DNA of 64,000 bases from Paracamarosporium sp. OC-R06-R3 (GCA_019828545.1 JACVRA010000050.1:186001-250000), one strand, 5' to 3'; numbered from the stretch's first letter, positions 46,002-57,756 are shown. Numbers and translations: made by a program. The notes: generated by a model from the sequence alone, not told the origin.

Positions 46002-47352
46002 TTAGAAAGCAGGCTTAGCGTTCCTGACAAGGTCCTCAAAGTAGGCCTGGTTCCATGTACCGGCCTCAGGAGCAGGCTTGTACGCATCGTCCTTGCCGCA
46101 GAAAGAGTCGTAGCGCGTTGCAGATGTATCGGAGGTACCATCCGACTCGCCACCAGGCTTGACCCACACGAACGCATCAGCATAGGAAGAGCCAGTGCTG
46201 CTGCTCGGGCGCACACCGAAGCCGGCGCCCTTGACGTTGCACCAGTCACCCCACTCCTTGCGGAGGCCGGTGACGGCGTTACGGCCAGTGTCGACGATAG
46301 CCTGGCCAGGCATGCCGGCGTCCTTGAGAAGTGGGCCGAAGGTCTCGACGTAGATCTTCTCGTTCTGGCACTTGTTCCACTGGGCATCGGTGGCCTTGGA
46401 GAACTCTCCTGGAGAGAGATCCCAGGCGTTCCAGCCGGCGACGTTGGTGCTGATGCCGCGGACCTGCTTGGGGGAGCCGGCGTTCTTGTACACGGTGGCG
46501 AGTTCCTTGGCTCCGGGCTCTAGAAAGTGTGTTAGAATGGTGGCTATCTTGGATGAAAGCGAAGGAGCGACTTACTGAGGTTGTCGTTCCAGCCGAGCCA
46601 GCCGCCGTGGCCAGCGTCGATGTACATGGCAATGTTGGGCAAGTTGAGCTGCTTGAGAGCATATGCGACACCATCGCGGTATCCAGAGGCAGAGTCCTTG
46701 CAGGCCTGCTTATCGGCGTTGGTGACAAGGTTGGGGAGCGAGTCTGGTTCGATGACGAGGGCGATGGCGGTGTTGGGGTACTTCTTGAAGATGGCGACGA
46801 TGGCTGGCAAACTCAGTATTGCGCATGTGTGAGCTTGTCATTGAGAGAGCTACTTACGGTCAATGTACTCGCTCTTGTAGGTGCTGAGATCACCTGCGGC
46901 GAGTTCACCGTTAGAGGCCTTGGCTGCGCAGTCACGGCCGGGAAGGTCGTAGATGACGAAAGCAGCAAGCTGGTCGCAAGGGACGTCCTTGAGGTTATCC
47001 TCGACGACCGAGATACGAGCACGAGTGTCACTGTTCCACACATTAGCAATACTACCAGCTACTGCTATATGATAACTTACATCCACAAGAAGGTTCCAAC
47101 CTGAGCAACCTTGGAGGCAGCGGCCGCCAAAGAACTGTCAGTCATGGAGGCAGCGGCAGCGACGACTTCCTTGGAGTACTCCTTGTTGGCATAGATGGAG
47201 CGAGACGCAAAGGGGTTACCGCTGAGGGTGACGGGTGTAGCACAAGCAGCCTGAACAGCACGTGCGGTGATGGGACCATCCTCGACAGGGCTGGGGGCAG
47301 CGAAAGCGCCAGCGATGGCCGAAGCCAGCACAGCGGAGTAAAGACCCTTCAT
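46002..47352 (-). CDS. Secreted cellobiohydrolase, glycoside hydrolase family 6
   Basis: Releases cellobiose from the non-reducing ends of cellulose by inversion. Four exons, 47352..47081, 47030..46858, 46803..46576 and 46519..46002, all with GTAAGT donors, give 396 residues. A signal peptide (MKGLYSAVLASAIAGAFA) is followed directly by the catalytic barrel; there is no carbohydrate-binding module or Ser/Thr linker. Both family signatures are present: YDLPGRDCAA with its catalytic Asp and LVIEPDSLPNLVTN with the acid Asp. Further conserved parts are YIDAGHGGWLGW, NVAGWNAWD and WVKPGGESDG near the C-terminus. A single-domain GH6 may act on soluble or hemicellulose-associated glucans or rely on other binding proteins. 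Its expression is probably substrate-induced and glucose-repressed, as for the family. Confidence 0.95.
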
Positions 47353-49694
47353 GTTGCTGACTAGATTACGAATTCAGTGAGGAATCGAAGCAAGATTCGG
47401 GGCGCCATCGCTTTTTATATCGAAGGCGGCTGCTGTGGTGGCAAGAGATTATGGTGCTTGGAGGCGCTTTGCTGCATCTGATGTCCATATCTTCGGGAAG
47501 CAGGGCCGTAATCTGCAGTATACAATGTGCTCAATGGCTCGTGCTTGGTTCCGCGTGCCATGGTGAGGCTTATATGGCAATGAATACCGGAAGTATGAGC
47601 GCCTACTATAGCAGGGTCCACATCCGGAGCACTGTGTTTATGGAAATTCACAGAGACGAATCCAGAAGTGGCTTCCTCGGAAGATTCATGACCGTTACTC
47701 CGGCTTCCTTCGTCTTCGATTAGATCGAGATCCTTGCGTAGCGCAAGTCGATTGGTGCTCGACTGCCCGCCACTGCCGAACGTCTGCATGCCTGGTTTGA
47801 GGTTGCGTCGAATGAATGGCCGGTCATTCCAAAGTGCTTTGCTGAAGCTCCCCACCCAGCGATATTGTTTGGCTGGGAAATCTTTGTCCTGAGGGTAAAT
47901 AGATGAAATCAACTTGAGACACCCTGCATACGCGGAGCAACTGCGCCCTCGGCATACATCGTACCCCGCGATCCCCATATCGCCCAAGAACCCCTGGAAG
48001 CAGATCTGAGGTGTCATCGTTCAAAGTGACTTCATTCCAGGTACCAGCTACAAATGAGATTGTGGCGTAAAGTTAATCAGTGGCAAGGTATGTCTATCGG
48101 CGCCAGACTCAATCTTCGGTCCTAGACGATCTAGTCAAGCAACGCGCAGAATCATGCACTTTGCGTCATGATAGACCCAGTGATGCTCCGCTAAAGGGTT
48201 TAACGTCTGGAAACAACTCGACAACGCAGCATTGCTTGCCTGAAGCAACCCATTACAAAAAGCGTTACGTTGGCTGCGACCAGAGTATCGATGTAAGCTG
48301 AGATAACCAGGCAAGCGTCTGGCGACTGCAGTTGCAAGATGATACTGAGATTGTGAACCGCTGAGAACAAGCCTTCGACAAGCAGATGATAGCCCGGTAA
48401 ATGACATGATACCAGGAATCCAAGCCCTTCTGGAAACTGATCGAATGCACGGTAGCCGCTGATGAAATATTGAGCGGAGGTCTGGAGGTTCTGGCAATAT
48501 GAGGTCACCTTGGCTTGCCCCACAATTGTCCAGAACTTGCGGAGTACATTAGTAGCCGACTGGAGCCGCCAAGTTTCGTATTAATCCCCGTGGGCAAGTA
48601 GCATGCAGCGAATAAGCACCATACTCGATATGGTAGGTTCCCAGGACGACGAGGCCGTTTACGGATGTTCAGTCGGACATGGTTAGGGGTTCGTGATTGC
48701 CTCTGTTAAGTAGACAAGAATTGTGCGCTCGAGAAGACTTAGCATTGGTGTAAGATCAAAATACATTTCATGAGATGGTGTCTATCGATGTACATCGATG
48801 CTGATATAATTCACTGCGGACTTGTGGCGCGAAGGTGATTTTCTGATTACGATATCGAATAGCTCTCAGGATTATTGAGGCAATGCCATAGTACCCTGCT
48901 CATCCACTATCGTATCCGCTTCACTCTACTATTGCGTCTAGGCGGGCTGTACATCAGCACAGTCAGCAACAAAGTAGCAGTACGTTCCGTCAAGCACTCT
49001 ACCAAGAGACCCGCAAAGCTTCGGTACCTTCGAGGCAAGGTTGATTGTACCTTATTCTGATTGATGGGAACGAGATTGTAGATCTTGGCTCTTGAAGGAT
49101 AAGTGGTGGTCCGCGAGAGTGGTGAAGGCCATTAATTTAAAGTTTTCGCGTGACCCTTGCGATCCCTGTCGGCGTGCGAACAAGGAGAGCACGGTCTGTC
49201 GCTTTTTGCCGCACTACACTACTGCGACAAGTGTTTGCTTGTTTTATGAACGGCTGCCGATCAGTATCGGCTCTTAAGGGTCGAGACTCAGCAAGATATC
49301 GAGTGTGCGACTGTGAAGACAGCCACAGGGCTGCAGTGAAAATCCGCCTTAGGTAGTTGGACAGCTTCGGGCGACCCTTAATTTACAAACGGTTGCACAA
49401 CAGTTTATCCAAATACGACTTCCACCGGAAGTGTTCGTTAACCGCTCAGATTGCTAGTAGGTATTTTTGTGCAGGCGATGGACAGACAGCATGATCTCGT
49501 GAGCGGTCTAAGGGATCGTTCTCGGTCTTGCGCAGTTGTTGTGTCTGTTTCTGACTTGATCACGAGATCGTGTATAGGTGGTGCCACAGGTCCCAGGCCA
49601 GAAAGGAACAACCATGACATCAATGTGGATATTTTCTTGAGTTGTTCAATCATGTTCGATTGGCTGTCAAGCCATCGCAAAATCATGCCGTCAT
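47353..49694. other. 2.3-kb region without a supported gene
   Basis: It contains the cellobiohydrolase promoter. The 200-codon ORF 48017..47415 (minus) begins with an ATG and ends 63 bp from the GH6 start codon, but shows no domain and no splice structure, so it is probably spurious. A short ORF near 49092-49277 has a partial Cys-rich motif (CDPCRRANKESTVC). Nothing else stands out. Confidence 0.45.
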
Positions 49695-50576
49695 TCACCG
49701 TCGCCTTCCCTTGCCTTTTGATTTGTCTCCTGCACTGCTCGTCAAACCCCTCAGGTCCTTTTTGCTTAGCGTCAATGTTCCACCCTTGAACTTGCCCACA
49801 CTTGGTGCTCCAACACCTCTCTCTCTCCTGCCAACGACCTTTCTAACCTTCTTCTCCTTCTCCAACGTGATGCCGTTCTCCTTCGCCTCCGCCCGTCTCT
49901 TCTCATCGCGCATTTTCGTCTTGGCATTTATGCCCTTGCGATGCGACATAGGCATGCTCTTCTGTGCAAGAACTGACTTCTTTGCGCCTAGCGATTGCAT
50001 GTGCAGATCCGTCAGCTTGTGGCGCGTAGCTGTGGTTTCACGAGTGCTACCGGTGCGAGTCGAGTATGTAGGTGTGTTCGATGAAAGAAGTTGCGACTCG
50101 CGCAGTAGCTTTTGAAGTTCGAGGTCGTTCTTTAGATGTGCCGACTCCACAGAATCGTCTTCCTTCTTCGGCCGGGGCGCGGGTTTCGCAGCGGGCGTGG
50201 TGGAGAGCGAAGGCGGCTTGGCAGACATAAAGGCACGAAGCTCGGATTTGGAGGCTTTGGTGTGCGGTTGGTGGGTGGAAGCGTAGTCGAAGACCTGAAC
50301 GCCATTCGAGGTATCGTTTTCGTCTTCCGACGAGCTGATACCTGACCAGTCTGAATCTTCTTCCAGCTCGTCTGCTGGCTCTTCGATCTTTTGAGCCTTG
50401 GCTCGTACGGGCTCGATATCGAGGGGTGCGAATTTCGCCTCGAAGGCTTTGCGGAAGAGGGCTTGCATATCTTCTCCGTCCGATTTCTGCGAGTCTGAAG
50501 AGGGCGATGACGCACGTGACGACTGCTCGAGCTCTTCGCGCGTTATGCGCTTTCGTTTTCCTAAAGTAGGCGCCAT
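49695..50576 (-). CDS. FAF1: FAF1-like 40S ribosome biogenesis factor
   Basis: An intronless, 293-residue nucleolar-type protein. The ATG at 50576 (MAPTLGKRKRITREELEQS) is preferred over the open frame's start at 50651 because it begins with a basic nuclear signal. Residues 30-100 are acidic and Ser-rich with LFRKAFEAKFAPLDIEP and DSDWSGISSSEDE. The C-terminal half is very basic: MPMSHRKGINAKTKMRDEKRR, then GRRERGVGAPSVGKFKGGTLTLSKKDL, the conserved FAF1 block. FAF1 helps process 35S pre-rRNA at sites A0-A2 in the small-subunit processome. Function is inferred by family resemblance. It is transcribed divergently from HIS6 with 137 bp between the start codons. Confidence 0.75.
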   Translation of the reverse strand: MAPTLGKRKRITREELEQSSRASSPSSDSQKSDGEDMQALFRKAFEAKFAPLDIEPVRAKAQKIEEPADELEEDSDWSGISSSEDENDTSNGVQVFDYASTHQPHTKASKSELRAFMSAKPPSLSTTPAAKPAPRPKKEDDSVESAHLKNDLELQKLLRESQLLSSNTPTYSTRTGSTRETTATRHKLTDLHMQSLGAKKSVLAQKSMPMSHRKGINAKTKMRDEKRRAEAKENGITLEKEKKVRKVVGRRERGVGAPSVGKFKGGTLTLSKKDLRGLTSSAGDKSKGKGRRR

Positions 50577-50713
50577 TATGTGTATGCGGTGGCCGGACGT
50601 AGAGGTCGTGGTAGGGGCTGGTAGTTTCGTGGAACTATTTTCCCCCAGCACCTTTTAGAGCGCTTTTGCGAGGCCCGGGCCCACTAAAATTTAAATCAAT
50701 TCCTTGCCAAGAC
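50577..50713. promoter_or_regulatory. Compact FAF1/HIS6 divergent promoter
   Basis: 137 bp between start codons, so the two genes must share promoter DNA. If HIS6 instead starts at 50780, the gap is 203 bp. Confidence 0.6.
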
Positions 50714-51743
50714 ATGTCTGCCCCTCCCCCACCATCCTTCAGAGACGCGTCAACTCTCTTTTTCGACATCACGAACACAATGACGCATTTTCGCCCGTGC
50801 ATTGACTTGCACAATGGGGACGTAAAACAAATTGTTGGTGGTACCTTGGGGACATCCGAAGCTGAGTTGAAGACGAATTTTACCTCCACAAAACCTTCTG
50901 CCCATTATGCGGAACTGTATCACAAGTATCACTTGAGCGGTGCTCATATTATCATGCTGGGCCCGAATAACGATAAAGCTGCAAGAGACGCCTTGGCTGC
51001 GTGGAGGGAAGCGGAAACCGAGGCAGAGGCCGCCAAGGACAAGTGGAAGGGAGAAATCCAAGTCGGTGGTGGTATCAAGGAGAGCAATGCTCGAGAGTGG
51101 ATTGAGTATGGTGCAGATAAAGTGGGTAAATTCTCTTTTCCACTAACTATTTTATTTCCTTGAATGTGTTTTAGTATCTCAAGCTGATCAAAGGTATAGT
51201 AGGTAATCATCACATCCGCACTATTTCCCGACAATAAGTTTTCCATGGAACGACTACAAGCTATTTTGAGAGCTCTCGATAACGACAAGAGCAAGCTCGT
51301 CATTGACCTCTCTTGTCGGCGCAAAGACGATAAGTGGTATGTCGCCACGAACAAATGGCAGGTCATCACCGACTTCGAACTTACCCAAGGTTTGTCTGAG
51401 CTTTTCGCTCTACCAGAATTCATCACTAAGTTCCTATCCAGAGTCGATATCTCTACTCGAGCCCTACTGCTCCGAGTTTCTCATCCATGCTGCCGACGTC
51501 GAAGGTCTGCAGCGCGGCATCGACCACGAGCTTGTCAGCAAGCTCGCAGAGTGGTGTAACATTCCTGTTACGTACGCGGGAGGAGGACGATCGCTTGAAG
51601 ATCTGGAGTTGGTGAAGAAATTGAGTAACGGGAAGGTGGATCTTACGATCGGGAGCGCGCTGGACATTTTTGGAGGGTCAGGTGTCAAGTTCGAGGATTG
51701 TGTGAGATGGAACGAAGAGCAAGAAAAGGAGGAGGCTGTATAA
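50714..51743 (+). CDS. HIS6: ProFAR isomerase of histidine biosynthesis
   Basis: Phosphoribosylformimino-AICAR-ribotide isomerase, the fourth step of histidine biosynthesis. Exons 50714..51121, 51203..51389 and 51442..51743 give 298 residues. Yeast HIS6 begins where the internal ATG at 50780 ([21 protein letters not shown]) does, so the 22 extra residues may be leader or a short extension. The TIM-barrel halves are clear: [17 protein letters not shown] with the first catalytic Asp, [29 protein letters not shown] and [16 protein letters not shown] with the second Asp region, and [15 protein letters not shown]. Splicing is confirmed by continuity across [12 protein letters not shown] and [14 protein letters not shown]. 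The second intron has a less common GTTTGT donor. Confidence 0.93.
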
Positions 51744-52226
51744 TATAAGGCCTTCCGAGCTTCAACATGCGTACAGCATCAATTCGGATTCTGAAACTAC
51801 TAGGCCTAGGCCGAAGTCAGTTGATAATTTTCCAGAAAAGGTAAAAATACGATCACAAGCCAAAACCAAGGGCTCGTCCATCTTATCTTTTTTATTATTT
51901 CGTTTTTGGTAAGCAATTTACACGGGGCTTACGGTGTACGATATCATCTGGTAACTCGAAATTCTCATCAAACGTTGGGTGGTTGCTTTGTGAGCTGCTG
52001 CTTCCGGTGAAGAGCCTATTGCCATGTCCGGAAGAGTATCGTTCCGTGGGAGCACACTCCGGCCCTCAACCGTTTGCGGGGTCTCTATTATATCATAGAT
52101 AACACCCAAATCCTCCATCCACTGAAATCCAGTGTCTATCCGCTTCTTACTCTCGCACCACGAAGATCACTCTAAACGATATTCCATTTATCAAACTGAA
52201 ATCACTTTTAGAATTTTGCCTACACG
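51744..52226. other. Spacer between HIS6 and the RBR ligase gene
   Basis: 483 bp between two plus-strand genes. It should contain the HIS6 terminator and the ligase promoter. A minus-strand 66-codon ORF at 51918-52118 has no support. Confidence 0.5.
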
Positions 52227-53561
52227 ATGAGCTTAGTAGCGGTTGCTGCGCCGACCAACCCGGATCTCTTCGATGATGAGATCGTGGCGTGGAGGGCCGC
52301 TCTGGGCGACGTTGATGGCCAGGCCCTTGACTTCTATTTGGAAGAGTTTTGCGCGCATCTGGCCTTCATCAACGACGCAAAACTGGCGCATAGCATTGCG
52401 AATGCTGTCGAAACTGACGCTGATGCTATTGCTGAGGCGGCACGCGAGGAAGTGCAAGCCAGAGAGGACCACGATAATGCTGTCCGCGCCAGTACCCAAG
52501 ATCCACAGTTAGAAAACCCGCCTGTATCGGTACCTCTGTCGATCATTCAGACCGACCAATCTGTCTACGAAGAAGATCTTGTACGCAGCTTTGTAGCTGC
52601 GCTTGCGAATGACGATCGTGAGATTTATTCGGATGAGGAGCCAGAAGCAGGACCATCGGTTCCTTACATCCAGCGGCAGGCAAGAGCCCTTCAAGAGCGC
52701 TTTCAAGAAAGACACGAATGTGTTGCTTGCAACTATCGGTTTCGCGAAGCTTCCGTCGTCAAGCTGGATTGCGAACACCAGTACTGCAAAGGATGCATAA
52801 AAAAGGTCATGTTGGCCCCGATCACCGAGAATAATCTCAATTTATTGCCGCCACGATGTTGCCAGAAGCCTATCCCGGATTTGATAATCTCCTCTATATT
52901 GAACGAGCAAGATATAGAGCGACTACATAGTGCAGAGATTGAAAAATCCACGTCAGAGAAAACGTACTGTGCAGCCGTAGATTGTGGGAGATTCATCCAT
53001 CCAGAAACGATTAGCGACACAAAAGCCACTTGTCCACTGTGTGCGGCAGAGACTTGTGCTCGATGCAAACAATTGTTTCACGAAGGTGATTGCACACCAG
53101 ACCAAGAGGTTCAAACAACCCTTCGACTGGGCGGCGACAACGATTGGCAACAATGCTATTCATGCCACAGAATAGTGGAGAAGATGGGTTTCTCATGCAA
53201 TCATATCACGTTAGTATGGATTGATCTACCTTGTTACCTCTACTGACAATGCTGAAGGTGCAACTGTGGGGCAGAGTTTTGTTATGTATGCGGTTCTGAG
53301 TGGCACTCACGCCAGTGTACTTGCCCGTTGTACAATCTTAATGAGCTAAATCTCCACGCCGAGGAGATGGTCCATCGCGAGGCACCTAGAGGGCTACATC
53401 CCATCGAGCATCAGAACCGCATTCGTTATTGGCAAGACAGGTTATTGAACGAAGAAGAATGCGAGCATTCTCGCCGGTTTCGCCGCGTGACTGAGGGCCG
53501 TCCCAAACGAGGGTTCCGGTGTGAGCTTTGTCATGAGCGGAAGTGGAGATATATACTCTAG
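52227..53561 (+). CDS. RBR-type E3 ubiquitin ligase (RING-IBR-RING)
   Basis: An E3 ligase of 428 residues from exons 52227..53209 and 53258..53561 (48-bp GTTAGT intron). RING1 starts at Cys165 (CVACNYRF...LDCEHQYCKGC) and binds the E2. An IBR follows (CAAVDCGRFIHPE, CPLCAAETCARC). RING2 spans the intron: CYSCHRIVEKMGFSCNHIT then CNCGAEFCYVCG. The ubiquitin-accepting Cys of RBR ligases corresponds to Cys324 in GFSCNHIT and is present. The first 160 residues are acidic and helical, without ubiquitin-like or Ariadne domains, as in the lineage-expanded fungal RBR proteins. The C-terminus ends in a Cys/His pair segment (HSRRF...CELCHERKW). Substrates are unknown. Confidence 0.87.
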
Positions 53562-54060
53562 TGCAAATTTTGCCATCTGAACGTTTGCGAGGATTGTCGA
53601 CGCAACAGAGTATGACGTGCCTAGTGTGTCACCAATCACTTAAGTCTTTTTTCTGTAATTTTGGTGTTTTCTATACTACCATACTCTTACACATGCTTCC
53701 TGCTAAGATAGTTTCTTTGCGCTTTGACGGTGAATTATGGTCATTCAGCTGTCGCTATAGCTACCTTTGCACATAACTTTGAAACTATAAAATCTATCAC
53801 AGTCATTACCGAGACTTTCTCCCCACTGGTGATTCTGTGTAAGGGTCGTTTGGCCATGAACCGATAGGTTCAGTCGACATGCCAGCCTGTTTATCCGTTG
53901 GAAATAGACTCTAAGAATCGCACACATTGCCAACATAACAAGGGCATGTGCGGTCGGGTCAATCAATATGATATAATTTGGAAAGTATATACACGCATTT
54001 GCAAGTAGTCTGCCATCAAAAACCCAGGAATTCCTTCATATATTCGAAATCAACCCCAGC
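53562..54060. other. Convergent 3' region
   Basis: 499 bp between the RBR ligase (plus) and the small secreted protein (minus). A/T-leaning; no gene seen. A possible zinc-finger-like continuation just after 53561 (CKFCHLNVCEDCRRNR) lies in frame beyond the TAG stop, which may mean the ligase stop is a recent nonsense change. Confidence 0.45.
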
Positions 54061-54537
54061 TCAAGCGTCAAAGATCTGGAAGGCACGGTAAGGAGTCTAT
54101 AAGTTGTCAGTACTCCTCTATCCATATGATTCTTATGTTTGCGTTACTACTTACATCAGCTGGCGCGGTATAACACTGCTTTGAGGTGGTAACCTCGATC
54201 ATTGACTCAGTACTCGCGCAGGAATCGTCGCCCCAAGCGACCACCTTCTTGCCATTCTCCTCCAGTTGCCAGGCGCGGAACGACCAAACGTCTGCGTAGA
54301 AGCTGTAGCAGCCCATGTCACCGCTAGAAGCGGTTGAAAATTCGGCATCGTCATCCGATGCGAATTCTCCGGCTGGAGTGCAGGAGCCTGTGAAGCCGGA
54401 CAGCATCCTGTAAAGTTAAGTTACTGCGATTACTGCTAAGACATGCTCTGAAGAGCACGTAAAAGAACATACACGGAGGAAGCGTAAGCTTGCGAAGCGG
54501 CGAGAGCGATAGTGCTGATGATGATTGAGGCACGCAT
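54061..54537 (-). CDS. Small secreted cysteine-containing protein
   Basis: Three exons, 54537..54473, 54407..54155 and 54096..54061, give 117 residues. The last exon encodes only 11 residues (TPYRAFQIFDA) plus the stop; without it the frame would run into intron sequence. An N-terminal signal peptide (MRASIIISTIALAASQAYA) is clear. The mature part has four Cys (GSC, GCYSF, DSCAS, KQCYT), enough for two disulfides, and is acidic (ASDDDAEFST). No domain is recognised. Size, secretion and even Cys number fit the broad class of apoplastic effectors, but similar proteins also coat spores or act on cell walls. Its role is unknown. Confidence 0.75.
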
Positions 54538-56566
54538 TGTGATGATTTGAAGGCGAGGAAGATGCAGGGATTTAAGTAAAGATCGGGTCTGATGGTTTGG
54601 AGAACTGAGCTGTGATGGTATGAGGAATTTTATGAACGATGTTCAGTACATTTTTATATATGGGCTGTCATCAACAAGGCGAATCTATCTGGTGATACAA
54701 CGTCATGCCTTTCGGTGTAGGCTCGACTAAGGATCACGGACAAGTCAGGCACCGAATGCGCTAGATGCACTGACACCGTGCCATTACGCTGGACCTGACC
54801 CATCGCGCCCCGGTGGATTGTATCCTAGTAACCGCTACGCCTCCTGTGACGTATGTAGATCTCACTGGCATGAAGAATAGAAAAGTGATCTTCATATCTA
54901 AGCCACAATATTCCACTTCGAAGCACATCGTTCGTATTGTAAAGCGAACATGTCCGCGCCTGACGCACTATCCTAGTGTAGCATACATTGCGAACACGTC
55001 GGAGATTTCATGCATAGGCTAACAGTCGTGTAGTACGTAGTAGTAGTACCAATTTTTCCAAACTGTCTCAACAACGATTTTGACTTTCTGGTTCAACATT
55101 TGGTCGTCGGGAAAAACACCTGAAAGTGCTGTAATGTAAGCTGTAACACAAGAATATTTGAATGAGGGCAATATCTGCACCGCGGCGATGGAAATAATTG
55201 CTATCGGTGCTTGTCGGCGCATATGCTATGCTCTGATCGTGATCGTAGGAATCAAGTAGCCGACCAAACTCGTCATCGTCTATCGTATTCGAAGCGTTCC
55301 TGCGCCTCACAAGATGATCTACACTCTGCATTGATATCGTGTGAGTTGTTCCTTGCATTTGAAGGCGCATGCTTTGAAGTTGTCCCCAAAGGATGCAGTC
55401 AACACGAACTGCGCGGTTTCATGGGCACGCTCAAATCTGATATGACTAGCATGCGGCTCCGAAGGAAGGAAGGTGTTCGCGAGCAGGTAAACGTGGAGTT
55501 GCGAGCAAGCCAATAGAATTGAAGGATCGGAGTTAGTGGAGGGTCAGAGTAGAATTAAGGCTGTGAAGCCTCCTCTAGGTGGTTTAGCGGCTCATGTTGA
55601 TCTTTCGCGAACAATTCCCCTCAAGCAAGCAATTTGTGGGGTACGCAACCCAAATTGAAACATTCCTGCGAACGTTTGCTTACAGGCCCCCAAGACGATC
55701 CCAATCAGGTAAAAGGCATTCCCCGCAAATCCTATGATCGTCAACATCGATTGCCGACACGCGTCGACGGCAGCCACCACATCGGAATTTAATTTTAGCA
55801 TGTTAACGTCCGACCTGATGTCATCGCCCCCAGATGGATGAAGAACACGCATGCAACGATTTCGATCTCCACAGCGGCCCGCTATGCATGCCGAGACGGG
55901 CGAAAGATCTTCGTAATTTCCTGCATCCGGTATAGTGCATGTCCGGTAGAGTTACGGATTGGGGTCCAGATGTCCAGAAATGTTCGTCCTGTACATACAG
56001 CATCGTGTGCGATCTTGCTCTCAGAGTGTCGACGTGGATATTCAGAGGATTCCTTGATTCCGTTTGCATAATGTATTCAACCTTGAATGTATCGAATAGC
56101 ACCCCATGACAAACTGTGAAGCTTGGATATCTGTTGTGAATATTCGTCGGACTGTTGGGTGCTTCCTCATCTCGTAATTTGCTCCTGCGCCATTTGTTTG
56201 ACAATTGGGGCGGAAACATGTCAATCAATCCTTGCTCGTAGATCGACGATGTACTTTTGTATGGTATGCGTCACTCAAAATGATCTTCATCAGCTCACAG
56301 GAACAACAACGGTAGTGTAGGATCCTTTCCGGAAGTCGGCTATCACGGCGGGAGTCGGACGATGGCTGAGCACCGAGTGACGAACGTGCGACTATGGTTT
56401 TCCAAGGCTACTCAGCGACGTATGCAGTGGAGCAGGCAGAATCAAGAACTGAAGGACGTGTATAAAGACTCAAACATCTGCGATAGAATCATCACAACAC
56501 AGCACATCAGTTTCCTCTTTCTTCTCAACCCAAACCAACCACGACAGTTCTCATCTTTTCAACATC
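54538..56566. other. 2-kb gene-free region
   Basis: Divergent spacer between two secreted-protein genes. It has many short A/T-leaning ORFs without domains, e.g. 55068-55370 (minus), 55821-56228 (minus) and 56362-56658 (plus, overlapping the next gene's leader). A decayed gene or mobile element is possible but no terminal repeats were seen. Confidence 0.45.
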
Positions 56567-57756
56567 ATGTCTTTCATCAGATCAGCCACCGCGCTCAGCG
56601 CCGCTGCTCTTCTTGTCAACCTTTCCACTGCCCAACTCTTATCCTTCTGCAAAGATAACCAATGCGGCGACTGCCCTGTCGCACCAGGCCAAGCAGTCGG
56701 ATACCCACTGTGCAATATCTACGATAGCGAGAAAGTTTTGGGCGATAATGGTTTTACCGGCGTTGCTGGCGGGTAAGCCTCCCTCTCGTCTTCCCCTCCA
56801 CTTCTTTCCAAGTCATAGCTCGCAACCACAGCAACTAATACATCCCAGAGGTTTCCAGACCTGGGTTGATGTGCCTGAGCCAGACGCCGGCTGCACAGTC
56901 CTCATTCGCAGCCCCGCGGGTGTTGACCAGGAGAACTGCGGTGTCCCCGTAGGAATGTTCTCCAGCGGAACATGCGCGAACGTCCCCCTTAAGCAGACTT
57001 TCATGATGCAATATTGCTGTGGAAGCGGAGATTGTACTGCTGCAGGTGTCCAGCGTCGAACCGCAGATGGTGGCTGGGCTTTTGACAAGCGGTCTGGTGG
57101 TGCGGGATTCAAGTTTTACGATGCGAATGGCAATGTCATTGTGAGTGGACCTGAAACCATTCCGGACTTAGATGGGAACAGGTGACTGACAAGTATCTCA
57201 GGAGCCTATCGAGAGCGGAAACCCACCTGAGAAGAAGGAGAAGAAGCGTGCCGAAGCTGTGGTACCTTCCAAGCGCGATTCTTCTTTGCTCATGAAGCGC
57301 GAGTCCTGCAAAGGATGGAACCCCACGACGGACATTTACACCAAGAATGCTTTGGATTTCCAGGTTGTGGTTGCCAGCGTGAACGGCGGAACTACAGGTG
57401 GATCAGTCGCGGTCACTACCGAAAGGTCTGTTTCCACGACTGCTACGTTCGAGATGGGCATTGCAGACATTATTTCCCTCGGCGCGTCCTTCGCGACTAC
57501 AGAAGAGACCAGTTCGTCTAAGACGGTTACCGTGTCCGTTCCTGCTGGCTCAACAGGCGAGATGACCTTCACTGCTAAACTTAAGTGCCAGGATGGTGAG
57601 TTGTAATGAGTCCTTAATATGAGGAATAAAGCTGACATGATAATAGGAACTTCCTCTTGCGATGGTAATGACAAGGCTGGAACAATCTGCAGTGGATATA
57701 TGCTTGGCGACGACGTTGCGGGCACGTACTCTGTTGCTGCAGTCACTAAGCACTAA
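56567..57756 (+). CDS. Secreted two-part protein with Kex2-like linker
   Basis: Four exons, 56567..56772, 56849..57140, 57202..57595 and 57647..57756, give 333 residues with a signal peptide (SATALSAAALLVNLSTA). Part one (about 23-165) is Cys-rich (CKDNQCGDCP, CTVLIRSP, ENCGVPVG, YCCGSGDC), a disulfide-stabilised module I do not recognise. A lysine-rich linker carries several dibasic sites (EKKRAEA, PSKRDSS, LMKRES) of the type cut by Kex2. Part two (about 215-333) alternates Ser/Thr with hydrophobic residues (SVSTTATFEMG, ETSSSKTVTVSVPAGSTGEM), a beta-hairpin pattern seen in aerolysin-like proteins, and ends with a second Cys cluster. Proteolytic release of two products is possible. Function, including any membrane activity, is unproven. 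Confidence 0.75.

Noticed and set aside
47415..48017. 200-codon ORF upstream of the cellobiohydrolase
   Set aside because: No domain, signal peptide or introns; it occupies the cellulase promoter and its composition looks random.
49158..49200. CDPCRRANKESTVC, reminiscent of a Zn2Cys6 transcription-factor motif
   Set aside because: Only three Cys with the wrong spacing, in a 61-codon ORF with no flanking basic region or downstream domain.
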